A stretch of DNA of 64,000 bases, taken from assembly GCA_024102975.1 (NCBI GenBank), contig JAGFJD010000080.1:20473-84472 (forward strand), in the 5' to 3' direction. The notes beneath the pieces were generated by a model. It did not search any database. It was not told the origin of the DNA and saw only the letters and a program-made list of their open reading frames with translations. Source of the stretch: Phaeodactylibacter sp. Lineage in GTDB: Bacteria > Bacteroidota > Bacteroidia > Chitinophagales > Saprospiraceae. A program made the position numbers and the translations under genes. Positions 27,227 through 35,400 of the stretch are shown here, in pieces (position 1 is the first letter of the stretch; each line of letters starts with the position of its first letter).

Positions 27227-27994
27227 TCAATTCCCGGCCAGCCTCGTCCCTTTCCGCTCTGCGCGAAAGAAAACCGGCAGGCTGGCCTTAACGGCCTTCA
27301 TCATCAGCCGGCGCGCCAGCTTCATGAAATTCGTCCCGCTGAGCGGCGCCAGCGTGATCAGCCCCTGCCCCCGGGTATACCCCGGATTGGCCTGCACGTA
27401 AAACCGAATATCCGGATCCTTCCGGTACTTCAGCGGGATGCTGGCGCAGGGGTCGTTGACCAGGACCTGGTCTTTGCTGACCGTGCCCAGGCCGAAGTTG
27501 TAATCCTTCCCGTAATGCTCCTGGCCAATGTAGTCGATCACCTTCTGGATGTGTTGCGGGTTCTTCTGCTGATACGTCGGATAAAACTCTTCCAGCGACT
27601 TGGCAAAGACCAGATAGGCTTTGTACGTAAGGGCATCCGCCCAGAAGAACGTCCGGGAAGACAGGATTTCGCGCCAGAACATGAGGTACAGCCTGGCGCC
27701 GGTGACCGGTATCAGCGACTTGCCGCGGTGGGCCTTGTCGATGACGGTTTGCCCGAAATAGATGAACAAATGCTTTTTGCTATCGATCACTGCCCGGCTG
27801 ATCCGCAGGCCGGTAAAACCGATTATCTTTCCATTGAGGGTATAAAAAGAGTAGTAATTGTTGCCGGCAATGCGCGCCATAAAAGAGTCCCTGGTGTAGT
27901 GGTAATAATTCCGGTAAACGGCCCACATTTCTTCTTTGACGGCATCGGATAAATCGTTGGCAACGATACTGACCTTAATTTTTTGATTATTCAT
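27227..27994 (-). CDS. Uncharacterised protein, possible GNAT-like fold
   Basis: The 255-residue protein is cytosolic, with no signal or membrane segment. Its first half (VYRNYYHYTRDSFMARI, YSFYTLNGKIIGFTGLRISR, FIYFGQTVIDKAHRGKSLI) has the order of elements of a GNAT acyltransferase: strand, bulge, then a basic R-G-K-S turn like the acetyl-CoA loop. The usual Q-x-x-G-x-(G/A) is not intact, so I call it only GNAT-like. The second half (LVNDPCASIPLKYRKDPDIRFYVQANPGY) resembles the end of similar Bacteroidota proteins of unknown role. It sits between the kor operon and the NHL-repeat gene without evident linkage. Confidence 0.5.
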   Translation of the reverse strand: MNNQKIKVSIVANDLSDAVKEEMWAVYRNYYHYTRDSFMARIAGNNYYSFYTLNGKIIGFTGLRISRAVIDSKKHLFIYFGQTVIDKAHRGKSLIPVTGARLYLMFWREILSSRTFFWADALTYKAYLVFAKSLEEFYPTYQQKNPQHIQKVIDYIGQEHYGKDYNFGLGTVSKDQVLVNDPCASIPLKYRKDPDIRFYVQANPGYTRGQGLITLAPLSGTNFMKLARRLMMKAVKASLPVFFRAERKGTRLAGN

Positions 27995-28142
27995 TTTTCC
28001 GGGATTTTGAACTGTTTCAGATGTTGTTCTCAGTTCAAAAATGACCGGAAATCAGGCTTTTCCCAGCGGGCCTGGGCTGATGGGCAGGATAAAGGGGGCG
28101 ACGAGCGGATTTCGGAGGGTAAGTGGTTTTATGGCAATGAGT

Positions 28143-28207
28143 GAAGGAGTGAATTCGGGGCGAATCGCGAACAGCGAACCGCCCCGAATCCAGCCCTTCA
28201 CTCCTTC
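28143..28207. repeat. Long inverted repeat just 3' of the NHL-repeat gene
   Basis: GAAGGAGTGAA (28143-28153) and TTCACTCCTTC (28197-28207) form an 11-bp outer stem. ATTCGGGGCG (28153-28162) and CGCCCCGAAT (28180-28189) form a 10-bp inner stem, with an 8-base bulge on one side. It begins 7 bases after the stop at 28214 on the minus strand and probably serves as a transcript end. The loop (GCGAACAGCGAACC) is a GCGAAC-type repeat. Confidence 0.7.
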
Positions 28208-28213
28208 CCGGCC

Positions 28214-29335
28214 TTACTTCCGGACGGCCACCTTCTGGCTCCAGGATGTGCCGTCTTTCAACCGGCCGACGATAACGTACATCCCGTCGGGAAATCTGGC
28301 GGCATTCCAGGCTGCCGTATTTCCGGTATAGGCCCGGCTGGCCAGCAACTGCCCTTTGATGTCGTAAACTTCGATGGCATTAAGATCAGCGGCGCTTTGG
28401 CTATCGGCAATATAAAATTCCACGCCTGCCGCAGGCGTTATGAATTCCACCTGCCGGATGGCTTCCCTCACCGGCGAAACGCCCCGTTCACGAAGTACCA
28501 CCGCATTGGGCGTCATCAGGCCCAGCGTCCCGCCCGGGATGAACGTTTCGATGAAATTGCCCTCGCTGTCGTACCTTTTCACCGATGAAGTCTGGCCTTC
28601 GCCGATCAGGATGTCCCCGTCGGGAAAAAAGTCGACGCCTTCGGCGAACTGCAGGTTGTTCATAAATACCCCCAGGTAATTGCCGGCCGCATCAAATTTT
28701 TTGACTGCTCCTCCGAGGTAATCCACCACCAGGAGATTGCCCTCTTCATCAAACCAGATGTTGGTCGGGCCACTGAGGTTGGAACTGATAAACCGGCCCA
28801 TATTTTCTCCGGTACTGCTGAATTGCTGGACGTATCTTCCGTCGTAGGAGGAAACATACAAATTTCCGTTGCTGTCCCAGTCCAGTCCGATACTGTTGGA
28901 TACGTTGGCATCGGTAAAGGTATCTACCAGATTGCCATCCAGGCCATATCGCAAAACCCGTCCATTGCCGGACCACTGGAGCACGTATAATAAACTATCC
29001 GGCCCGATCTTCATCCTTGTCGGCCCGCCGATCCCCGTGGCGAAATCGCCGATGAATTCTCCGGTTTCGGCATTGTATTCGGTGATCTTGTTGGTGTTCA
29101 GGTTGGAGACGATCACGGAGTTCCGGTGGTCCAGAAAGACGATGTCCTGGGGCCAGGCCAGCTCCTGGCTGGTGAATACTTCCCCGTTTTCCCCGTCCTG
29201 GCCGAATTTCAGGATTTTCCAGGGGCCGGTCGTGAAATTGGCGGCGTCGCTGACGTAAATCTCAAAATTTTGTCCGTTGACAACACCCCACGTGCTGCTC
29301 AGTAAAAAAACGATAGCCAGTAAGTTACGCTTCAT
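28214..29335 (-). CDS. Secreted NHL-repeat beta-propeller protein with T9SS sorting domain
   Basis: The 373-residue protein has a signal peptide (MKRNLLAIVFLLSS...VVNGQN) and a series of about six NHL-type blades (GPTRMKIGPDSLLYVLQW, NSIGLDWDSNGNLYVSSY, GPTNIWFDEEGNLLVVDY, EGVDFFPDGDILIGEG) at about residues 50-290. A C-terminal sorting domain ends IEVYDIKGQLLASRAY...GMYVIVGRLKDG...KVAVRK, lacking a clear FPNP start but with the right closing strands. I chose ATG at 29335 because it directly precedes the signal peptide and has GAGGAAG 5 bases upstream, one of the better ribosome sites in the window. The function of the propeller is unknown. Confidence 0.85.
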   Translation of the reverse strand: MKRNLLAIVFLLSSTWGVVNGQNFEIYVSDAANFTTGPWKILKFGQDGENGEVFTSQELAWPQDIVFLDHRNSVIVSNLNTNKITEYNAETGEFIGDFATGIGGPTRMKIGPDSLLYVLQWSGNGRVLRYGLDGNLVDTFTDANVSNSIGLDWDSNGNLYVSSYDGRYVQQFSSTGENMGRFISSNLSGPTNIWFDEEGNLLVVDYLGGAVKKFDAAGNYLGVFMNNLQFAEGVDFFPDGDILIGEGQTSSVKRYDSEGNFIETFIPGGTLGLMTPNAVVLRERGVSPVREAIRQVEFITPAAGVEFYIADSQSAADLNAIEVYDIKGQLLASRAYTGNTAAWNAARFPDGMYVIVGRLKDGTSWSQKVAVRK

Positions 29336-29471
29336 AGCTTCCTCTATTTTGGGTTGGTGAAATAATGGCCAATATGCCCGTTTCTTGCCGGCGCACGGTA
29401 AGGAGTTATAAAAACTGACGCTTTTATGGGGTGTTGCGGATAGAATAGAGGTTCGGCTGGTCACGGATTTT

Positions 29472-30443
29472 TCAAACCTGCTTTTTTTCTTTTTCAGCTT
29501 CCCCCGTCACCACTCGGCGGATTTTATAGGGGCGCTTTTGCTGGGATTCAAAATACGTCCGCATCTGAATCTCGATGACGATGCCGATGGTTACCAGTTG
29601 AATGCCGGCGATGACCAGCATCAGCCCCAGGATGAGCAGCGGCTTGCCCCAGATGTCCTGCCCCATGATCTTCAGCACGATCAGGTAGAGGTTGACCAGG
29701 GCGCCGGCGGCGAAAAGGAAAAGGCCGGTATTGCCGAACAGGTGCATGGGCCGTTGCATGTACTTTTTGAGGAAGAGCATGAGCAGCAGGTCGCTGATCA
29801 CCTTAACGGTGCGGTTGAGGCCGTATTTGGACTGGCCGAACTCCCGGGCGTGGTGCCGGACGGGTACCTGGGTGATGCGGGCGCCTTCCAGGTGCGCCAG
29901 GACCGGGATGAAGCGGTGCAGTTCGCCGTAAATACCCATATCCTTGGCGATCTCAGCGCGAAAGACGCGGAGCGCGCAGCCGTAATCCCGCAGATTGACG
30001 CCGGATGCGTTCCGGATGATGAAGTTGGCGATTTTGCTGGGAATTTTGCGCAGGAAAATGCCGTCTTTTCGGTTGGCCCGCTCCCCGGCGACCATATCGA
30101 AGTTGCCCTCTTCCGCCAACTCCAGCATCATGGGAATGTCGGAAGGGTCGTTTTGCAGGTCCCCGTCCATTGTGGCGATGTATTCGCCCCGGGCCTGTTC
30201 GATGCCTGCCATCAGGGCCAGGCTCTGGCCGTAGTTTTTTCGAAACTCCACGACCCGGAGGCGGGGATGGCGGATGCTGTACAGTTCGCCGAGCGTATTG
30301 TCGGACGATCCGTCGTCGACGTATACGATCTCGTATTCCAATCCCTTAAGGGCCGAAGTGATCTGTTCGACGAGGGGCCTGATGTTGCGCTCCTCGTTAT
30401 ATACCGTTACGACTACTGATAATTTAATTGGCATAAGGTTCAT
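29472..30443 (-). CDS. Family 2 glycosyltransferase, polyprenyl-phosphate type (DPM/ArnC-like)
   Basis: The 323-residue protein has a GT-A domain (SVVVTVYNEERNI, YEIVYVDDGSSDNT, TMDGDLQNDP with the DxD metal site, AGERANRKDG) followed by two membrane segments at about residues 235-260 and 270-295. Enzymes of this shape transfer a sugar from a nucleotide donor to undecaprenyl phosphate for later use by GT-C enzymes. That fits its neighbour: the start codon overlaps the stop of the upstream GT39 gene in an ATGA (30440-30443), so the two are translationally coupled, and the lipid-linked sugar made here is probably that enzyme's donor. Confidence 0.92.
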   Translation of the reverse strand: MNLMPIKLSVVVTVYNEERNIRPLVEQITSALKGLEYEIVYVDDGSSDNTLGELYSIRHPRLRVVEFRKNYGQSLALMAGIEQARGEYIATMDGDLQNDPSDIPMMLELAEEGNFDMVAGERANRKDGIFLRKIPSKIANFIIRNASGVNLRDYGCALRVFRAEIAKDMGIYGELHRFIPVLAHLEGARITQVPVRHHAREFGQSKYGLNRTVKVISDLLLMLFLKKYMQRPMHLFGNTGLFLFAAGALVNLYLIVLKIMGQDIWGKPLLILGLMLVIAGIQLVTIGIVIEIQMRTYFESQQKRPYKIRRVVTGEAEKEKKQV

Positions 30444-32080
30444 TCCAGTTTGACGACATCAAATGTCACTTGCCCATGGCGCACCTTGAATTCTCCCAGC
30501 TTCTCGTATTCCAGGCCCGGATGGGATTCCGGATATAATATGTACAACGTTTCTTCATCAAAGTTATCCATTTCCCGGGGTACGATCTTTTCCCGCCCGA
30601 CGGTTAAGTAAAAAGAATTGGTGGGCTGCATGTACGTGTCTTTGTAAACCGCCATTTTTTGATCCTTGAATTTTTTCGCCACTTCCAGGGTTGTTTGCCG
30701 GCAAATATCCCCGAAGTCGTTGTTATTCCGGTCGGGCAACACGAACCAGTTGAAGCCGGCCCGGAAAGTGACCAGGACGGCGACCATGACCAGCAGGCGT
30801 TCCTCTTTCCAGCGCCAGTACAGGTAGGCCAGCCCGCTGAGCGCCAGACCCGTGGCCAGGCTCACCGCATACCGGTAAGGAACGCCTTCCGGCCGCTCGA
30901 TGAAAAGAGGAGCGAATGCACCGGCGGCAGCAATAACGCAAAATACCTGAAAAAGAACATGGATCAGCCGGTACTGCCACGTCCTGTCCGCTTCGTGAAA
31001 CGGATGGAGGTAAATGAAGGCAGAAAAGATCAGCGGCGCCAGCATCAGCAGATACCGGGGGTACACCTCCGGAGAGGTCCAGTAGACCAGAATATTGGCC
31101 ACAAAGGTGATGAGGTTGAAGGTGATGAAGCGGTCCTCCCGCAGCCGGGCCAGCACATCCCGGCGCAAGAAGTAGAGGGCCATCAGCGACCAGGGCAGGA
31201 AGTGATAGATCATCTCGAAGGGGAAGAGAAAAAAATGGCCGATCGTATTCCAAACGCCGTAGTTGACCACCGTGCGTTTGGAGGATTCCCGGAATAAGGT
31301 GGTAAATACGTTTTCCAGGCTGTTGTGCTGGTGATAGGCCAGATAGTATCCGCCGACGATCAGCAGGAATACCAGCCCGCCTAGTACGTGTTGCCAGGAA
31401 AACAGCATTCGGAAACGCCGGCACCAGGCAAAGTAAACCAAAAGGGTGGTGCCCTGGAAGACGGCAGAGGGCAGGCCCTTCAGCATAAAACCAGCCGCCG
31501 TCAGCAGATAGGAAAACAGGAAAAGCTTCAGCCAGTTTCCCTTCTGGAACTGGTGATACACCACCATGAAAGCGGTAAAAATAACCCACGAAAAACAGAT
31601 GTCGATCAGCGCCAGGATAGAATCCCAGAACAGCACCCGTCCGCAGGTGATAAAGAAGAAAGCGTTCAGAAAAGCCACCTTACGGCTGTAGTGCTTTTGA
31701 AAAAAATAATAGATCGTCGCCCCGTATCCCAGCAGGCAGGCCACCGTAGGCAGGCGGGCGGTGAATTCGCTGATCGTGCCGATGCCTTCAAAAAACAGCA
31801 GGAGTATCCAGTTCCACAGCGGGGGCTTATTGTAATAATATTCCCCATGCAGCGTCGGGGTAATGTAATTGCCGGAGAGCTTCATTTCCAGGGCGACCAG
31901 CGCCCGGATGGCCTCGTCGTCGATGAAGGCCAGTTCGCCCAGGTTGATCAGCAGGGCGGGCGCCAGGAGGGCTAGTATCCCTGCATATAGCCAGGGCCGG
32001 TATGTCGAGCTTTGGATAGTATTCAAACTGATTTCCGTTTTCCGGCTGCAAAAGTACAGTTTTTTGGCTTTGCCGGCCAT
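30440..32080 (-). CDS. GT39/ArnT-like membrane glycosyltransferase (GT-C fold)
   Basis: The 546-residue protein has about 11-12 membrane segments and a C-terminal soluble part from about residue 450. The first periplasmic loop carries the acidic motif FIDDEAIRALVALEM and then YYYNKPPLWNW, typical of PMT/ArnT enzymes, where the Asp-Glu is catalytic. It should transfer a sugar from a polyprenyl carrier to lipid A, protein or another envelope acceptor. The acceptor cannot be told. ATG at 32078-32080 gives a 25-residue basic N-terminus before the first helix. It is coupled by a 4-base overlap to the GT2 gene downstream. Confidence 0.88.
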   Translation of the reverse strand: MAGKAKKLYFCSRKTEISLNTIQSSTYRPWLYAGILALLAPALLINLGELAFIDDEAIRALVALEMKLSGNYITPTLHGEYYYNKPPLWNWILLLFFEGIGTISEFTARLPTVACLLGYGATIYYFFQKHYSRKVAFLNAFFFITCGRVLFWDSILALIDICFSWVIFTAFMVVYHQFQKGNWLKLFLFSYLLTAAGFMLKGLPSAVFQGTTLLVYFAWCRRFRMLFSWQHVLGGLVFLLIVGGYYLAYHQHNSLENVFTTLFRESSKRTVVNYGVWNTIGHFFLFPFEMIYHFLPWSLMALYFLRRDVLARLREDRFITFNLITFVANILVYWTSPEVYPRYLLMLAPLIFSAFIYLHPFHEADRTWQYRLIHVLFQVFCVIAAAGAFAPLFIERPEGVPYRYAVSLATGLALSGLAYLYWRWKEERLLVMVAVLVTFRAGFNWFVLPDRNNNDFGDICRQTTLEVAKKFKDQKMAVYKDTYMQPTNSFYLTVGREKIVPREMDNFDEETLYILYPESHPGLEYEKLGEFKVRHGQVTFDVVKLE

Positions 32081-32178
32081 CTGCCTGGTTTGGAGGCTCG
32101 GGAAAACGGCCCTGGCTGCGTTTTTTTGGACGTTGATTTCGCGTATGGCTTTTTAGGCTCTTTCGGCGGGAGTGTAGC

Positions 32179-32412
32179 TTATCCTTCTTTGTACCCCCCT
32201 TTTTCAGCTTCTTCCACAGCACTAATACTATTTTCCAGGAGCATAAACCCCAGGCTCATACCCGTCTCTGGGCCATAAAGTTTCGCGGCTACCTGAAGCA
32301 AAATATTTAAAAAAGCCCTGCGCCGGGAGGCTTGTTCGATCCTCTGGATATGATCGTAGTAATAAACGGAATAAAGCAAAACTACTTCCTCATTCACCTG
32401 GTTTGTGTTCAT
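32179..32412 (-). CDS. Small helical protein, unknown
   Basis: About 77 residues from ATG at 32412 (MNTNQVNEEVVLLYSVYYYD); an in-frame ATG at 32436 would add 8. It is helical and charged with a glycine-rich middle (KLYGPETGMSLGFML). I do not recognise it. The preceding small gene ends inside its start region (stop at 32390-32392), so the pair overlap as in an operon. Codon use is similar to neighbours, and no homology is claimed. Confidence 0.4.
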   Translation of the reverse strand: MNTNQVNEEVVLLYSVYYYDHIQRIEQASRRRAFLNILLQVAAKLYGPETGMSLGFMLLENSISAVEEAEKGGYKEG

Positions 32413-32608
32413 TATCTGTTCTTTGTTGTCCTTCATCCGGGTGTTGTTTTATCCAATCGTCCTGCATTTGCTGGATCATCTGGATCAGGGTAAGAAGTTC
32501 ATCCGCTTTTTCGGCCATGCTGGCGCTGTATTGTTGCAAAAGCTGCGCCATGCCGTCAACTATTTCCTCCTGCTCCTGAGTAGACCGCAGCGTCAAGAGC
32601 GACTCCAT
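32390..32608 (-). CDS. Small coiled-coil-like protein, unknown
   Basis: The 72-residue protein is glutamine- and glutamate-rich (EQEEIVDGMAQLLQQYSASM, ELLTLIQMIQQMQDDW) with heptad-like spacing of hydrophobic residues, suggesting a helical or coiled-coil protein. It overlaps the next small gene by about 23-47 bases. Its start ATG lies in CCATGG, which also offers an ATG on the opposite strand. It is divergent from the toxin gene at 32775. It may be a structural or regulatory partner of the downstream small gene; nothing more can be said. Confidence 0.4.
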   Translation of the reverse strand: MESLLTLRSTQEQEEIVDGMAQLLQQYSASMAEKADELLTLIQMIQQMQDDWIKQHPDEGQQRTDNEHKPGE

Positions 32609-32774
32609 GGCCGAGCTGTTGGAGGATCAGCTGAAGGAACTGGCGGAAAAAGGAGAAGAGTGGAAGAAAGTAACCCTCAGCAGCTTTTCTATTGCCCGGA
32701 CGCCGACGACGGTTTGGCTCTTAGGATTGATAACCAACAAATTTTTCCCTAACTTGCCCCTACACCCAAAAACT

Positions 32775-33122
32775 ATGAAGAAGCCGAAAAAAGAAAAAGA
32801 CACCGGTAAGGTTTTTGAAACTCGAAGAGCCGCTTTCCGGGAGGCCAAGCGGGATCATGGGGTGCCGGTGGGCAAGCAGCCGGAAAAGGTGATACGCGCC
32901 GATACTAAAGGCAGGAAAAATCTGGGGCTTGACAGCCGCAATAAAAGGCTTTATATTTTCCGAATACTTTTGGGAATCTTCAGCCGGAAGAAAAAACGGG
33001 AGGTGCATATCAGAGAGGACAAAGACGCATTTTATGACGATGGAGGTTATCAAGACCAACATTTTAATGTTGGGAATAATCCGGTAAAACTCAAAAAGCA
33101 CTATTATTTTAAGCGCAAATGA
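32775..33122 (+). CDS. Orphan HNH/endonuclease VII-like polymorphic toxin domain
   Basis: The 115-residue protein is highly basic. It resembles the C-terminal toxin tips of Rhs/WapA-type polymorphic toxins of the HNH/EndoVII fold: RRAAFREAKRDHGVPVGKQP at about residue 17-36, LGLDSRNKRLYIF, VHIREDKDAFYDDGG, DQHFNVGN and the terminal KKHYYFKRK, with His residues as likely metal ligands. No delivery domain, signal peptide or sorting domain is attached, so it is an orphan cassette. ATG at 32775 starts the conserved module; an in-frame ATG at 32607 would add 56 residues but overlaps the opposing gene's start. Its stop overlaps the next gene's ATG (ATGA, 33119-33122), typical of toxin-immunity pairs. 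Confidence 0.65.
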   Translation: MKKPKKEKDTGKVFETRRAAFREAKRDHGVPVGKQPEKVIRADTKGRKNLGLDSRNKRLYIFRILLGIFSRKKKREVHIREDKDAFYDDGGYQDQHFNVGNNPVKLKKHYYFKRK

Positions 33123-33832
33123 TCGAAATATTCAAAACCGACAACCTTAAAGACGACAAATTCTTTTACTTCTCTCCTGCGCACATAGGAGAAGAGAGGG
33201 GGAATTTATCTCCCTTGTCGGCGCTTGCGCTTGTAACCAAAGACGACAAGGAGTTTCAGAAATTACTGGAGTTGACATTGCAGGTTTATCTGCAGGGAAA
33301 TTCCATTTACGCTATTATGGTTGAGCGTTTTCCGGAATACAAGAGCCGCCTCCGCTCCTATGCAGGTTTGAATTATGCCTGGAGAAAAGATCATGGAGAA
33401 GAAGGGTACTTTGAAAAGGAATTCGATTTGCTGGAAAACCAGTCCTTTTTTGCCAGCATCCTTAAACTTGATGGAGGCAAGATAAAGCGGTTTTTGTCAG
33501 AATTAGTAAGTTTTGAACTGGTCTTTGGCTTGCTTTCCGAAGATGCAATCGAACTTGTTGAAAATACCCCTGGCGCTTTTCTGGATGACCTTTTCAACAA
33601 CATGATCACTATCGATAAAACCATTTGGGCAGAATGGCAATCCGCTGTTTTTAAATATACAACTCCTTCAATCCTGCTCTTTCGCGTCCACAGCGACGGG
33701 CAGGACCGGATGCGGCTGGAGTTTTTTGGCACTCATGAAGCCATTGAATCGATGGTCAGCCGTGCGTTAATTCCCCGGCTGGAAGAAAAATTTTACCTGC
33801 GGCGGCGGCAGCCTGGGATGGGCATGACTTAG
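33119..33832 (+). CDS. Putative immunity protein 1 (paralog of the next gene)
   Basis: The 237-residue protein is cytosolic, acidic overall and of unknown family. It is coupled to the toxin by a 4-base ATGA overlap. It shares with the 33858-34589 product an EFQKLLE(L/V)(T/S)L motif near residue 45, a (V/F)ERFPEYKSRLRSYAG/VERSPALKKKSRSYAG segment, SDGQD...LEF(F/Y)G near residue 200 and a FYLRRR(Q/R)P end. The tight coupling, acidic character opposite a basic toxin, and tandem duplication together suggest an immunity role. This is inference from context; no catalytic motif is seen. Confidence 0.6.
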   Translation: MIEIFKTDNLKDDKFFYFSPAHIGEERGNLSPLSALALVTKDDKEFQKLLELTLQVYLQGNSIYAIMVERFPEYKSRLRSYAGLNYAWRKDHGEEGYFEKEFDLLENQSFFASILKLDGGKIKRFLSELVSFELVFGLLSEDAIELVENTPGAFLDDLFNNMITIDKTIWAEWQSAVFKYTTPSILLFRVHSDGQDRMRLEFFGTHEAIESMVSRALIPRLEEKFYLRRRQPGMGMT

Positions 33833-33857
33833 AAGCCAGAAGTCGCTACAACCGAAA

Positions 33858-34589
33858 ATGATCGACCTTCAATACATATCAGATCAAAAGGAACTTTTGG
33901 ATTACTACCTTTTCCGTGGCGCCAATCATGAAGACAAGCAGGGATTAAAAGATTTTAGCATTGCAATCCTTAAAGTAAGCCAGGCCGGATTTGACTCGAT
34001 GGTCAACGAAGAGCTGGAATTTCAGAAGTTATTGGAGGTATCCCTGGAATTTCTGTTGCCTGCTCATGAATTGTTTGCGCTCTTCGTAGAACGCAGCCCG
34101 GCCCTGAAGAAAAAATCCAGGTCTTATGCGGGGATGTTTTACCGCTTGAAAAGGGAACTTGGCGAAGAATTGTTTGAAGAACTCGAATTGGATTTGCCCG
34201 GCAACAAGTCGCTTTTTATCGGTTTGATGAAAGTCGAGATGCCGGCCCTTTCGATATTCCTCAACCAACTCACTTCCAGCAGTTTCGTTTTTGGCATTTT
34301 AAAGGAAAGAGAAAAAGCTTTGCAGGAAAATATGCTGGCCAGGTTTTACGGAGAAGCCGTTTTTATTGAAAAGGAAAAGCACGTGCGTATCAACTGGTTG
34401 AAGGGGGTCAAACTGCTTTGCGGCGATGACAACCTCGTTTTCCGCCTTGCTTCCGATGGCCAGGATAACCAATACCTTGAATTCTACGGGCCAAGCGCTT
34501 TGGTTGACGCGAGGATAAAAAACAATCTTTTGCCTTGCCTGAAAGAACACTTTTACCTGCGGCGGCGGCCGCAGGCGGGCACCATGTGA
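33858..34589 (+). CDS. Putative immunity protein 2 (paralog of the preceding gene)
   Basis: This 243-residue paralog of the 33119-33832 product shares the EFQKLLEVSL, RSYAG, LASDGQD...LEFYG and FYLRRRP landmarks but has clearly diverged elsewhere. It starts 25 bases after its neighbour's stop, so the three genes form one transcript. A second, diverged copy is commonly kept in toxin loci to protect against related toxins from kin or rivals. The start MIDLQYISDQKE aligns with the first gene's start. After its stop a palindrome-rich element begins at once (34602). Confidence 0.55.
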   Translation: MIDLQYISDQKELLDYYLFRGANHEDKQGLKDFSIAILKVSQAGFDSMVNEELEFQKLLEVSLEFLLPAHELFALFVERSPALKKKSRSYAGMFYRLKRELGEELFEELELDLPGNKSLFIGLMKVEMPALSIFLNQLTSSSFVFGILKEREKALQENMLARFYGEAVFIEKEKHVRINWLKGVKLLCGDDNLVFRLASDGQDNQYLEFYGPSALVDARIKNNLLPCLKEHFYLRRRPQAGTM

Positions 34590-34601
34590 AAGCGCAAATG
34601 A

Positions 34602-35056
34602 GTGAAATTTTCTGATTGTAACGGATTGCGTAGCTGCCCTTTGGCAATCATCCTGGCCAGGCATTGGAAGGCCATAATCCCGTAGGGATGCCAGTCCTTT
34701 GCGTTCGACCGTCGGCGTGAGCATAGTCGAACGCTGAGCTCACGCCGAAGTCCAGGGCCGCAAGGCCCTGGTTATAATGGAGGTGTTCCCAGAGCTCTGT
34801 AGAGCCTGCCCCGCACACAGCCTGCCCCGCACACGCAGTGTCGGGGGAGTGTCGGGGAGCGATAGCCCAAAGGGCGCCAGGGCATTGTGGTGATTGACTG
34901 TCGTCCTTACAGGACTAGGGGGCGCCTGGCCATTGACCCAGGGCCTTGCGGCCCTGGCAATGAGCTATCGTCCCTACGGGACTTGGCAGGGAACCAGGGT
35001 TGCCACCCCCTGCCCTTCCGTATAGCTACGCAAACCGTTACAATCAGGAAATTTTC
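34602..35056. mobile_element. 455-bp element with ~33-bp terminal inverted repeats, filled with short palindromes
   Basis: The ends TGATTGTAACGGATTGCGTA (34613-34632) and TACGCAAACCGTTACAATCA (35027-35046) are inverted with one mismatch, and homology extends through GTAGCT and TGAAA(A)TTT on the outside. Inside are ATCCCGTAGGGAT (34677-34689), GCGTTCGAC/GTCGAACGC (34701-34709/34726-34734) interleaved with CGGCGTGAGC/GCTCACGCCG (34713-34722/34738-34747), GGGCCGCAAGGCCCTGG, CAGAGCTCTGTAGAGCC, GTCCTTACAGGAC and GTCCCTACGGGAC. No protein is coded. It separates the immunity genes from decayed genes. It is either a non-autonomous element or a nest of dispersed repeats. Confidence 0.65.
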
Positions 35057-35108
35057 AAAGCGGTGCCCTTGGATGGGCCATGTTCTTTACGACGTATAGT
35101 GCCGCGGG

Positions 35109-35399
35109 TCAAAGTAATATGTTTCGGACTGGGCTGGAGCGCGGACCTCTGGTCCGCTGAATCAACCATATTCGCGGACTTGGGAAGCCTGCCCCGTCCT
35201 TTGTGTAGAGCGATTGAGCTAATTTGGCATCCGAAGTATTCAATGACCTCTGATATTCACTCAATAAATTTTCAATTTTTTGTTTTTCCTCTTTTTGCAT
35301 GATTCCTGCCTTTGGGTTTGTGTTGCCATTTCCTTCTTTAAAATCCGTTCCGTTGCAGGCAGCCAGTATGAATATGGCTGTCACTGCTATTCCTTTCAT
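35109..35399 (-). pseudogene. 3'-truncated SnoaL/NTF2-like lipoprotein
   Basis: The frame opens with a lipoprotein signal (MKGIAVTAIFILAACNG, lipobox LAAC) and the start of a SnoaL/NTF2-like domain (EKQKIENLLSEYQRSLNTSD, AKLAQSLYTKDG). After TKDG, where homologs continue with a cone-shaped beta domain of about 100 residues, the frame passes into unrelated sequence (PSPRIWLIQRTRGPRSS) made by a dispersed repeat containing a GCGGACC-TCT-GGTCCGC hairpin (35141-35157). The gene was therefore cut by a repeat insertion or deletion and is probably non-functional. Confidence 0.65.
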
Positions 35400-35400
35400 T

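Noticed and set aside
32607..32774. Upstream extension of the toxin gene from ATG 32607
   Set aside because: That ATG lies in a CCATGG shared with the opposing gene's start, and the extra 56 residues do not belong to the conserved toxin module. It is mentioned as an alternative only.
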